Shown here: piece by piece, positions 1 through 11,300 of the stretch | Layout of the letters: each line of letters begins with the position of its first letter | Numbering within the stretch: position 1 is the first letter of the stretch | Assembly: GCA_000226015.1 (NCBI GenBank) | Contig: JH153515.1 | Coordinates: forward strand, 17,608 to 42,495 | Direction: 5' to 3' | Source of the DNA: Mnemiopsis leidyi | Taxonomy: Eukaryota > Ctenophora > Tentaculata > Lobata > Bolinopsidae | DNA length: 24,888 nucleotides | Made by a program: the position numbers and the translations under genes | The notes under the pieces: generated by a model | The model's input: the letters and a program-made list of their open reading frames with translations, nothing else | Told to the model about the DNA's origin: nothing | The model's database searches: none

Positions 1-58
1 CTCCCCTCTGACAGGTCTGTAAAACCATCATCTCCCCTCTGACAGGTCTGTAAAACCA
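1..58. repeat. 31-bp direct repeat, two copies at window edge
   Basis: The 27-bp sequence at 1-27 recurs exactly at 32-58, separated by four bases. The array may continue upstream of the window. No coding signal is visible in it. Confidence 0.85.
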
Positions 59-260
59 GCTGGACCTAACATAGTTTATCTAACAAACCTGCGAGCGGCT
101 TTAGTTGGCTTTGCTGGAAAATTCCCCAGAATAAGTCAAAATTATTTAGCTTATAAGTTTAAGTGTCGCTAGTTTAATGTCAAAGTGTTTAGCTAGTGTT
201 GGTCAAGGCTCTCATTGGACGTGACACAAGCTGCTAGAGATAGAGAGGGGAGCTACCTGG

Positions 261-505
261 GCTAAATAAAGGCACGTACAATCTAGCTATAAAGTAACCA
301 GGAGCTAGCTATGGGAACAAAGACACGTACAATCTAGCTTTAAAGTAACCAGGAGCTAGCTAGGGGAACAAAGACACGTACAATCTAGCTATAAAGTAAC
401 CAGGAGCTAGCTGGGGGAATAAAGACACGTACAATCTAGCTTTAAAGTAACCAGGAGCTAGCTAGGGGAAGAAAGACACTTACAACATAGCTATAAAGTA
501 ACCAG
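261..505. repeat. 51-bp minisatellite, about five copies
   Basis: The word cacgtacaatctagct recurs at a fixed 51-bp step (around 273, 324, 375 and 426), with a degenerate fifth copy near 477. Each unit also carries aaagtaaccaggagctagct. Copies differ by a few substitutions. The following stretch to about 1100 is AT-rich sequence with no recognisable gene. Confidence 0.85.
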
Positions 506-1117
506 AACACACAGTTCAGTATCAAGGAGGAAATACAGGTTAATAGCGGATTGGGGCGGAGTTATCACACGAGCGGGGGCTGTAATCAAATAGGTCCGGG
601 TCAACTAATGTTGTATAACTAGCAACACGTGCTGAACATATATATATATAATGTAAAATGTATTTATACTGATATTGGAACACATGTGGGTATGGTGAGA
701 TTTTCGTAGATTTATATATTTATATAAGGTCTAAATTTATCTAGACCTCTGGAAGTCTGGAAAATACGCGGTTGCTGTGCATTGGGAGAGCCGAGATGGT
801 AAATACTTAATAACCACCGGCAACACAGACGTTAAATACTTGTATTTGTCGGGTAGAATGATGATATCAGATTTCCAACGAGTGTGCTGAATGGAAATAA
901 TAGGCGGATAGTCGTATAGTCGGATAAAATGAATATTTTGTGATTGCAAGTGGGGAGGGGCCTTTTTTCAGGTCCTCATTTCGAGCAAGCTCGACCCCCA
1001 GAGTAGTAACGGGTGTGTTATGGTGTTGTGGGTGGGCCGAAGTATCAACTATGCGACATGATGAGTACGTAGCAAATATTTGAACGGATTTCCACTGATA
1101 GTCAATTTAAAAAATTC

Positions 1118-1205
1118 ATGGACCGGCACCGTGCCGAGACGGGTATGATCCGACAACCTCTGGAATGTCCAGATGAGTTCTCTGCCAACTGAGCAGCTAC
1201 TGGGA
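1118..1205 (-). repeat. tRNA-like / SINE head candidate
   Basis: On the minus strand this reads tagctgctcagttggcagag, close to the tRNA A-box/D-arm consensus (TAGCTCAGTTGGTAGAG) with a two-base insertion. A perfect 5-bp stem (TCTGG/CCAGA) with a short loop follows, then a weak B-box-like ggttgtcggatcatacc. The D-arm insertion and imperfect T-arm argue against a working tRNA. A tRNA-derived SINE head or tRNA pseudogene is more likely. No poly-A or simple-repeat tail was firmly located. Confidence 0.45.
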
Positions 1206-2295
1206 CTATAAACACCATGTAGCTTGGTTGATTCTCAAAAGTAATCGACTATAAGCCGGCCATAAGCTCTAATCCTATAGTCTGAAACATTACAAAAATC
1301 TGCAGCAAAGGAACAACTACACAAATAATGTCTCACATAACAAAATCTCGGTGTAACTTGACCAAACAGCAATAGTCTGCAGTTATTTGCACAACGCTAA
1401 AAGGCACATATCAAAATTCAAATTTCGTGGAAACCATATAGCCCAACATTAACGGCTGACAAACTTGAAGAGAAACAGAGCTAAGTGCAAACTACCTCGT
1501 CTAGAAATAGCTCCTCACTGCTCCCTCCAAGCTCTACCTTAAAATAGAACCTTAACAGGAAACAAACGTATAAACTGGGAACAGTTCGGAATCGAGACTG
1601 ATGCTGATACCTAAACCACTGTACGGCTAACCCAAACTATTACGATTAGCACTTTGATCCGAATTGACGATGTCTGCCTTGTACGCCCCCTGACCAGTCA
1701 GTACCGTGTACCACATAACCAGGCACAACTCGCGGATAAAGGCCTTTTTCATCCAGCTAGTCGGTGCTGAACTATTTAAGTTGGAATTTTATAGATACCG
1801 CCCGACGCTCGTATAATTTGCGCGATTGAAACACAGAGAGACTGCTTCCAATTCTTTAGAACAACAAGTTCGTCCTCTCATGATTTCTGGCAATATCATA
1901 ACGCATATAGTCAGGAAGAAATTCAAAATAACCGACAGATTTTTGCTTAAATTACATACTCTACAATCCCATTAAACTTCAAAGGCAAATATAACATACT
2001 AGAAATCATCAGGAAGTACGTTTGGGCGGAGAGTATTAAGATCTACTTTGGTGGATAAAGGAACTTTTATGAGATTTTTTATAAAGGCCTTGAGAACCTA
2101 AATATGAATTAGAAATGAGGATCCGATACTTAAAGTCTTTTTACATAAACCTTGTCATACTTTAACTTGGTCTGTAACCTACGGCGTTGTCCTAGTTTTT
2201 CCGGGTTGTAAATTCCGTTTTACTGATTATAGTATAGACTAGAAAGCCCGTAGAGCGAGAACTTATTGTTGGGGAGCAGGCTCGAAGGCTAGAGG
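1206..2295. other. AT-rich upstream region, no gene seen
   Basis: This stretch lies between the tRNA-like element and the proposed first exon of the FANK1 homologue. It has no long open frame, no recognisable RNA and no obvious repeat. It may contain the promoter of the plus-strand gene, but I see no diagnostic core element. Confidence 0.5.
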
Positions 2296-2320
2296 ATGGG
2301 GGAGAGAGTAAACCTGGCAG
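2296..2320 (+). CDS. FANK1: Candidate first coding exon of FANK1 homologue
   Basis: An ATG with purine at -3 and G at +4 opens MGERVNLA and ends one base into a codon at cag|gtgcgt, a good donor. Exon 2 begins after ttttttag with two bases completing that codon (G|GG, glycine), so the phase fits. An in-frame TAG lies two codons upstream of the ATG, supporting it as the start. A very short exon could match by chance, so an alternative first exon upstream is possible. Confidence 0.5.
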
Positions 2321-5300
2321 GTGCGTAGTTCATAGCTGCTAAAAGTGAAGGAGTTTTATTCTGGTATCATATCTTCTTGTATCTCTTATAATCTGGTATC
2401 ATATCTTCTTGTATCTCTTATAATCGCTCACAGGAGGAGCTGTTCTTTTCTAATTTTTATAATTTGGTTAAATTTTCTTTTAAGAAATACAGGCTAGGTT
2501 AGATTACTAGAGGGTGGAAGAAGAAATTTTAAGAGAAAGCGAGGACATGTTGACAAACACCATCATTTAGGGAATTATTGTAAAAAAAGGGAGTTCACAT
2601 TCGGAAAGGTTTAAGGAGTCGTTAAGAACAATCAGGGTATAATCGCTGAAAGTAGTTAGTGGAGCGCCAACAATTGGGGGGTAACACTGTTTGGAAACTA
2701 GGTAACTGCTATTTAAAAAAGTAACTTACACTATTTGATATTAGCTAATTTGATTTTTTTAGGGATCAGGACACCATGCAGCGACCTGAACAGTGAGTCT
2801 ATATACACCCCGGTGGACATACTGCTGTTGTCTGAGGAGGAGGAGGAAAGTATGTTGGATCTGGGCGAGGAAAACGAAGAGAACGAGGACTTGACCCTTC
2901 TCAAGACTCCCATTTGGAGACAGGTAAGGTACTTTTCAGTAAAGGGATGGTTAAATGATGTCTTTCGTTGCTCTCATTTTGTTTAACAGCCAAATAGCGC
3001 GGAGGGCTAGAGCATCAGTTTCGTGATCATGGAGTTGTTATGATAAATGGAAAAGTGTTATGTCGTTAAAAGTGCGATCCAGAAAAGTGTTTTTCGAGAT
3101 TTCCTTAATATTGGTGACATAAGACTTTAAATATTCAAAATTGCAATTCGTCTAAAACAATGAATTCTTGAATTCACAATTCGCGAATCGCGATTTGGGA
3201 ATTAATTTCTTAACTAGGACCACTCCAACCTTATCTGAAACTTGTTTGCTTTTCAGCTCAAAAACTTTGAGAATTTTGTGCCCACTTTTTATGGCGGTGC
3301 CATGGTAAGAAATGATATCATAACTAGCAGGGACCCCGTCCTTAGGCCGTTTACTTCTTTATTACACCGACGGCTAAGATTTGTTTTCTTCTTTCGCACC
3401 ATTGTGCAGAAATGATAATTGCAAAGCGTCTGTTGAAAGAATAATAATGAAATGTGAAATTAACCGTTGTTAAATAGCACGTGCTAAGTTTACGAAATGA
3501 ATACAGTTGCCATGGTAACTTGGCACATCCTCGCACCAACCTCCTGCTTAAAAAACTCATTTCCCGACCTTCTTACTGCTCTAACGTTAAAAGTAAATTA
3601 TACTCATTGCTCTAACCCTGTTTTAAACAATATTCTTATTATTACTATTATCATTATGTAATCTACTCTTTATAACGTACAACCAACCAAAATTTTGGAG
3701 CTCTAAGTCTAAAGATCGAGGCCTGAATCGAATTCATGCGATTTTTAGAAAGGTTCGCATTATATATAGGTGATAAGAAATATTCAAAATGCTGATGGTT
3801 ATATAGGGGTCGGAGGGCGAAGCAAGGGTACTACGGGGCTGCTCCTACTCCCGGATTTACAGAGAAGTTGGTCATTGGTCAAAAAGAGGTGTTTTAACTA
3901 TTGAGATACGTAAAATAAGGATGTGAATTCATGCCTGACATTTACTTGAAAAATTGAAAAAAAAGCAAGGCTCAAGAGTCAGGGGTTGATTGCACTCTAG
4001 ACGTGACCTCCAACGAGGTGTTTTATCTGGTAGGATGAGGTATTGAAATAAAACATTGTTACTTTTGTAGCAATCTTTCACCTGTAGGCTGTATCTACTG
4101 GACCTTGCGAAAGCTAAAAGATGAAGCAAAAGTTTGCTGCCACCAGATATCAAATTTAAGGATACAGTAAACCCTCGATTTACCGGGCCTCTCGGGGGAA
4201 AGGGTTGAGGCCCGGTAAATAGAGGGGCCCGGTAAATAGAATTTGACCAAAATATGGCCTAATTTTGGCCAAAAATAATAACTTAAGTTATTGATAGCTA
4301 TATTTAAACGTCATCCTGATCAAATTGCTTAATAAAAGTACTCCTTGAGATATTTAAAACTGTGAGAATGGATCCAACGTTCTAAATTACATCTTCAATC
4401 AGTAATCTCAAGGTCGATCGTTTTATTTTGTATGCCGTTGTTACGTATTTATCAGTACACCTGTGTATGAGCTCTCAGCTTGCATGTTAAGGCTCTATCA
4501 CGGTGTCACATGGCGAAGAGATACCGTTACCAAAATGTCACGTGTGCCGGTGGCTGCTATTGAGTATTGAAAGCTCATATCTCATGGCCAAATAAAAGAC
4601 GGAAAATTTTTTATTTTTTAAATTTGTGTGAAAATATTGAAAAATTTCGGGGGAAAGGAAGGAGGCCCGGTAAATAGAGGGACCCGGTAAATAGAGGCCC
4701 GGTAAATCGAGGGTTTACTGTACTTGCAAAATGCAAACATACACATACACTACCATCACAAAATAAATCGCAAGATAGAGATTTTAAATCCAACATTTAT
4801 ATAAATTGTACAGCTCCATACATTTTAGCGAAACTCGTGTTAGGAAGTCCTCAACTAATATCAATATTGCAAACTTTTGAAATTTGAAAGAGGGGGGTGT
4901 CATGACCTTCTCTCCCTGATGACCCACAACTAAAGAAATATCTAGATAAACAAGGTTATTGGGTTGAGTAGAGTCAGAAATTTACATGCTAGGGAGCAAA
5001 ATTATCCGGCTCGATAAAATTTGTTCTGCATAAGTGGTCATTGATTCACAGGTCAATGACTTCTGAATTTTAGGAGGACATGATCTCCCTGACCCCCCCC
5101 CCCCCCCAACGTGGTTTCGTGCCCCCCAAGTGGTTTCATGCCTGTTTAAGTGCTCGGAAATTTCAGAGAGCGGAAGTTACATTTTATGTCGGAACAAATC
5201 ATCAGCAAAATGCTGCCGCTTTCAAATTGTCGCTTAGCGACTGGGTAGGTTACAAAAGTTATACTCCGGACAAGATTATTAATCAAGTCTACTACCTTAT

Positions 5301-8300
5301 TGATCAAGTCTACTACTTCATTAATCAAGTCTATTGATCACAGCATGAACTTTGCTGTATCATATGAATGGTGAAACTATTTGAGCGGCGCGAGAAACGA
5401 ATCGTTCATTGAAGGTCAATACATATTACATCATGCCCTTTCGCTAGTCACCAAGAAGACCGACAAAAAGTGGAACAGTTTAAGAGGGAGAAATATAGAG
5501 TAGCTATAGAAACTGTTCAACAAATGTAAAGCTGTTCCAGCAATGGTAAATTGTTTTAGAAACAGTTTCGCATTGTGTTTCAGAAATAGTTTCACATTGT
5601 GTCGGTATTACCTCCACTAAACCACCCCTGAAAAAGTTGTATGACGGTAGGATTCCTACTTTTATTAAAATGATGTTTGGGTTAAAAAATGATGTTTCAG
5701 TCTACCTATCAATGTGAGTTTTCGGCTATAAATTGATGTTTCGGTCAAAAAATGAATGGCCGCAGAAAAGTCGCCTCTAACCGAAAAATACAACTGACCA
5801 AAATTTCTAAAATCGTCCTACCAGTAAAAAACTTGTTTGCACCTATGCACTAAACGTACCTAATCATTTGGACTTTACAGTAAGTTTTAACTGTTGTCAA
5901 CATGTTGAGATGGTCTGCAGATTCTGAGTTTTGATAGAAATTACAAAGAGATTTGTTGTCCAAAGAGATTTGTTGTCCAAAGAGATTTGTTGTCCAAAGA
6001 GATTTTTTGTTGTCCAAAGAGATTTGTTGTCCAAAAGCTGGGGTGGCGGAACAGGCGCGGGGGCCTGCCCAAAAGAGATTTGTTGTTAACATCCCTCATC
6101 ATGCATGTTCCTTCAGGGCCTGTCTACCCAGTCTAGTAACGGGCCACGTTCTTCTCTGGGTTTGCATATTTTGGTCTGAAACAGCACTAGACTCCCATGT
6201 ATGTTGCCGTCTTATCTCTATAGTTAGTATTTTTATTGTTTATATTGGGAGTCCTTGAGACCCAGCTAGCAGGGGTCGGACTCTGGGGACCCGGTGTGAG
6301 GCACGCGCCGGCGAGGAAAATCGGTGGTTATCCACCGATTTTAGTTTGTTGCAAAAACAACTAACATCGTCCTTTTCGTCATCGAAGAAAACATTACACT
6401 TGACATAAAATTTACGTCGATCGAAGTATTTGATTAAATTCCATAATCCAAGACGACAATTTGTGGGAGATTATATCTGATATTGTGATTGAACATTAAG
6501 TTTAAGCACGGTGCTGGATAATGCGTTATGCAATGTGCATACTACTATACCACCGCGTTGATCCAATATGGCTAAGCTCTGTAGTGAGGATATCGCTTGA
6601 TTCGGTGGGAACTTGATGAAAAACGATCGGAGAAAAAAAAACCGCAAATAAATCTTCAAGCAGGAGCTGGCCACGAGCTGGCCACGCAATCGAATAAAAA
6701 CCTAAACATGTGATGCAGTATACTTGACGGAAAGTTGCAAATCTTTATTAGGCTGTAGGGACATCTTGGGAGGAAGTTTCCTTTAAAAACCTCCAATAGA
6801 CTAATAGAGTTGGCGTAAATACCTCGACAGTCGACAGTTACTACATTTCTTAATAAGAAATTCATATTCACTCATATCAGCTCCCATATCAGCACAGGAC
6901 AAAAAATAGCACTATTTTCATCTTGCACCGATTTTCGGTTCTTTTAATTTGAGTTATTGACCGGATGGGTTAAATGCTATCAGCAGGTTTAAGACTAAGG
7001 ACAACCCCTGGCCCTCAATAATATCAGTTGTAACAGTTCTCTCCATTTAGTTGTCCAGTGTTTATGAAGATGACGAGGTGAGGAAGATGGAGGAAGCTGA
7101 GGATGAACTCTTCTACAGGAGGACGAGCGCTTCTTCTGTTGAGATTCGCTGGAAACACGTGAGTTTCTACTATTGTACCAGTTACCATGGTAACTCGTGA
7201 GTTTCTGCTAGTAACCATGTTAACACGCGAGTTTTTATCAGTTACCATGGTAACACATGAGTTTCTATCAGCAATCATGTTAACACGTGAGTTTTTATCA
7301 GTTACCATGGTAATACATGAGTTCAGGGTAACTGAGTTCAGGGCTCAGGCAAAGTTGGTGGTGCAAAATTTGTGATTAAGAATAAAGCAGACAAAATGGA
7401 CCAAGTCCGCAGATATTTGTCATTTTTAAAGCAGAAAAAACGAACGAACCCCGCAGATATTTGTCATTTTTAAAGCAGACAAAAACAGAAAAACTCCGCA
7501 GATATTTGCCACATTTAAAGCAGACGAAAACAGAAAAACTCCGCAGATATTTGCTACATTTAAAGCAGACGAAAACAGAAAAACTCCGCAGATATTTGCC
7601 ACATTTAAAGCAGACGAAAACAGAAAAACTCCGCAGATATTTCCTAAGTACAGTGGGCGGTACACGTTACAAGAACAATGCGAGGAGTCATGGACCGACA
7701 TTTACAAAGGCAACCTCTGTAGGCAAGTTCCAAATGTAAATGTAAATTTGTTTGGCTTTAATCTGTACTTTTTTAATTCAACTAAATTTGTGTGTCTTTG
7801 ATCTGTTCTTTTTTAATTTAACTAAGGTATTCTTATACTGTAAAAGCTTTAATTTGAAAGTAAGGCTGTCATTTTAAAGCTGTGATCTAAACAAAAATAT
7901 AAATTTTGCTTGTTAAACTGGGAATTTCATCGCAAATGTTAAATCCTGTAAAATGAAAATAATCATAAAGGGAGCTTTGTAGGTTGATAACCAATTATTG
8001 TAAACTTCAAGCGCTCTCACGCATTCCAGCCCCGGCGAAATTTCCCGTTAGGGAAACAATGAGCATAACGCCATCCCACAAGGCGCTAAAGTAATAGTTT
8101 AATCCTGCCCATCCGGGATTCAAGTGCAAAAAAACCCGATTGCAAAGCGAGTCTTGTGCGCAAATAAATTCGATCGCTGTTATTGTAATGGCGAGAGCGC
8201 TGGCTTTGTGCAATATGGATTCCGAGGGGTTTTCAATAATTTATTATTATAAATGGACTGAAAATTGTGCTTGCTTTGTGTAATGACTTAAACCACGATA

Positions 8301-11300
8301 AACTGAAAGAACATTAATAAACCAAAGCCGGTTATCATCCCACATATGGGCTGATGTTGAGGACACATTACGTGCGTATGCGATAAGTTAGGCTAATAGA
8401 ATAATAGAATAAGCTGTACTAAAAGTTTTGTCAAACAAGAACAATACAAGTAATAGTTCTGCCAGAATAAGCTGTGCTAAAAGTTTTGTCAAACAAGAAC
8501 AACAAAAGTAATAGTTCTGCCAGAATAAGCTGTGCTAAAAGTTTTGTCAAACAAGAACAACACAAGTAATAGTTCTGCCAGAATAAGCTGTGCTAAAAGT
8601 TTTGTCAAACAAGAACAACAAAAGTAATAGTTCTGCCAGAATAAGCTGTGCTAAAAGTTTTGTCAAACAAGAACAACAAAAGTAATAGTTCTGCCAGAAT
8701 AAGATGTGATAAAAGTTTTGTCATTCTTGGCTGCTAACCGATCACGTGCATATCTAATCTTCCTTGGCTTTTCTCTTCACAATCAGGAGAGGATTTACCT
8801 CATAACTTTGCAGGTGGGAAATAGTGGGGATGGAGCAGGAGAAAAGACACAAGTTTCGCGTGATCAACGATGGGGAGAAGGTTGTTACTAAATGTATTGA
8901 GGTAAACAACATTTTTATTTCCATCTCTTATGTTTTTTGCCGAAGGCATTAAACATCTTACTATTAGCATTTGGAAGTTAAACAATCAATATAAGCTCAA
9001 AAATAGCAATATAAGGTGCGAGAGCCGCGTATCAGCCACCGAAAGCAAATGAAACTGACACTTTCAACCAAACTTAATCCAAAAATACGTAAAACTCTTC
9101 GTCTGCACCGTTCAAGTTATCAACGTCCGTTGTTTTTCATAGCTAAAATTTCAAGATTTGGTTTCGGTTTTGGTTTGGTTTCTTAACCGGCTTTTACTTC
9201 GCACGGCCAATGTTTACTCAAAATTTATGTAAATATACAGTGTAATGTCAAATATAATATCAAATCTTAATATCTTAATAACTATCACTAAAAATAAAAG
9301 TTAAAGATTGATAAAATATGTAGAAAAACAAAGTTGGGTACTAACTATTTACTGACTGTTGAAACGTATGCACATACGTTCATTTTACACGCTTTGTGTA
9401 ACTAAAACAGTAACATCGTCGGTCAGAAAAAAAAAGACAGGTTCTAAGCCTTACAAACCAAAGACCTTGAACAATACGTATCTACAGCCCCCAGTATCAA
9501 TATCATCACACAAATTTTAACAAAGTTGTTCCAGTTTTAAGGCCAATATTCACATTGTAGCTGCCGTGGAATTCCATCAGCAGTCTTTGCGACAGAAGTT
9601 ATATTTACAGTATGTATGCTGCTCGAATCCAACTGCTTCTAGCACTAACAGAGGGCTGATCAAAGAATCTCCTTTAGAATTGGTGAGATGGAAATCCAGA
9701 GCTCGCATGAGACCTAACTAAGCGGGCGCAATTCTTGTTTTTGTTTTAATTTCAGTTATAACCGGGAAACAACTACTGTGACTATTTTTGGTAATTTTGG
9801 GGCAAACTTAATCAAAATTATTTGCAGTATAATGAAAACTTTACACATGAAAGTTACAAATGAAAGTTACAAATGAAAACTACTAAAAGCGAGTTTTAAC
9901 TTTTTAGACCAGGTTTACCGCAGAAATTTCATAAAGTCAAAAATTTTTCATTTAGAACGGCTATTTACGTAACTCATATTTACTCTACTTGACAAAACGG
10001 TGTGCGACTTTTTTATCCACTTTCATGCCTTACGAAGCATAAAATCCCGCCATTTTACCTGAATGGATTTAATATTGCAGTTCAAGCTGATATTCAAATA
10101 TAACCTACCTTCTTTAATGACACTTGTTCTCAAATAAAGTAAAACTGCTCCGTTTGTAAGATATACAAGTCATATAATCTCCGTAAAAACTCACAGAACA
10201 AGGCATCATTTAAGCATTTAAGTATGATAAACATTATGCATAATATGTAATTAGCATGGAAATAAATTATTAAGTGGTGATATTTCAGCAATCACAGTTG
10301 CCATTCTCAGACCTAAAACGTTGACGAAATCGGATACTATAAATCCGAATTCCGAATGCATTCGTTACTTCTTGCAATTACATTAAACTTTATACTTCTT
10401 CTCCGTTTCCATGCAACCAAAGGAAAGAATACTTCGAAAATTTGAAAAATTTTCAAAACTCTTTTCAGATAACTCTTCACAAGCAATCCTCCGTGGCGGA
10501 GATCTTAGGACGAGCCATCGCCACGAACGACTACGCTAAAATTGCTCTAATCTGTCAGAGGTTTTAATTTCACTATTCCTAGAACGACTCGAATCTGTCA
10601 GAGGTTTTAATTTTACTACTTCTATAGTAAGGTAGTTATCACTTATCTTAACTTATTAAATATGCTGAGATTAAGAGGTTGCGGCAGTGCTATTCAGAGG
10701 TTGTAAATGAAAAACTGACTTTGGGTTAAAAGTCATGTAATAAAATCAATGTTATGTGAAACAAAGTAAAAACGATGTAACAAAAACGATGTAACAAAAT
10801 AATGTGAAACCTTAAATCGCGCAATGGGCCGTGTAAAACGTCCTATGTTATTCACAATAAGATTGTACGCAGTCACTTTAAAATATGGTTCCTTGCAATT
10901 TCGGCTTGATCGTACAATCTGATTGTGTGTGGGATATTATGCTGGTCTTCAGATCCCCCATCTTTAAATTGTCAAAAAGATTAACTTTGCCTCTGACGTC
11001 TGACCGATAGATCCAATCTAAATTAAAGGCCTGTCGTTCGCAATTACCCCATTATTGAAAACGCCAAATTTTAATCGTTTTATTTCTGCCTTCCTCGGTG
11101 TCATATTGTGAGAATCTCAGTAAATTTTAAATGATTAACAGTATCCGGGATGACTGTGTGACCGATGTGATTGGAATTAACTTATCTCATCTTAGCAGCG
11201 CCGATCTTTGTCCTTTGACGTGTCTATTCTAAATAATCACAAAGTTTGTCTATACATTCATAAATATACTTGAATTATACCAAGTATCATGAGCACACAT

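Noticed and set aside
3777..3860. G/C-rich island in intron 3 as a possible exon
   Set aside because: No frame with matching splice sites and phase was found. It may be an old transposon fragment.
6317..6342. Hairpin followed by T residues as a transcription terminator or histone-type stem-loop
   Set aside because: Rho-independent terminators do not apply to an animal intron, and the stem and loop do not fit the histone 3' stem-loop consensus. It is kept only as a palindrome.
7426..7739. Open frames on both strands giving 15-residue protein repeats
   Set aside because: They arise because the 45-bp minisatellite unit is divisible by three. There is no start context, splice structure or similarity outside the repeat.
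8405..8720. Regular 58-bp array resembling a CRISPR array
   Set aside because: The copies are head-to-tail with no variable spacers, and the context is eukaryotic intron. The same holds for the arrays at 261-505 and 7407-7642.
8814..8901. Longer version of exon 5 using the better acceptor at 8813
   Set aside because: It would read [14 protein letters not shown] but does not fit the phase of exon 4. The weaker acceptor at 8838 gives an exact phase fit. The longer form is still possible if another small exon lies between them.
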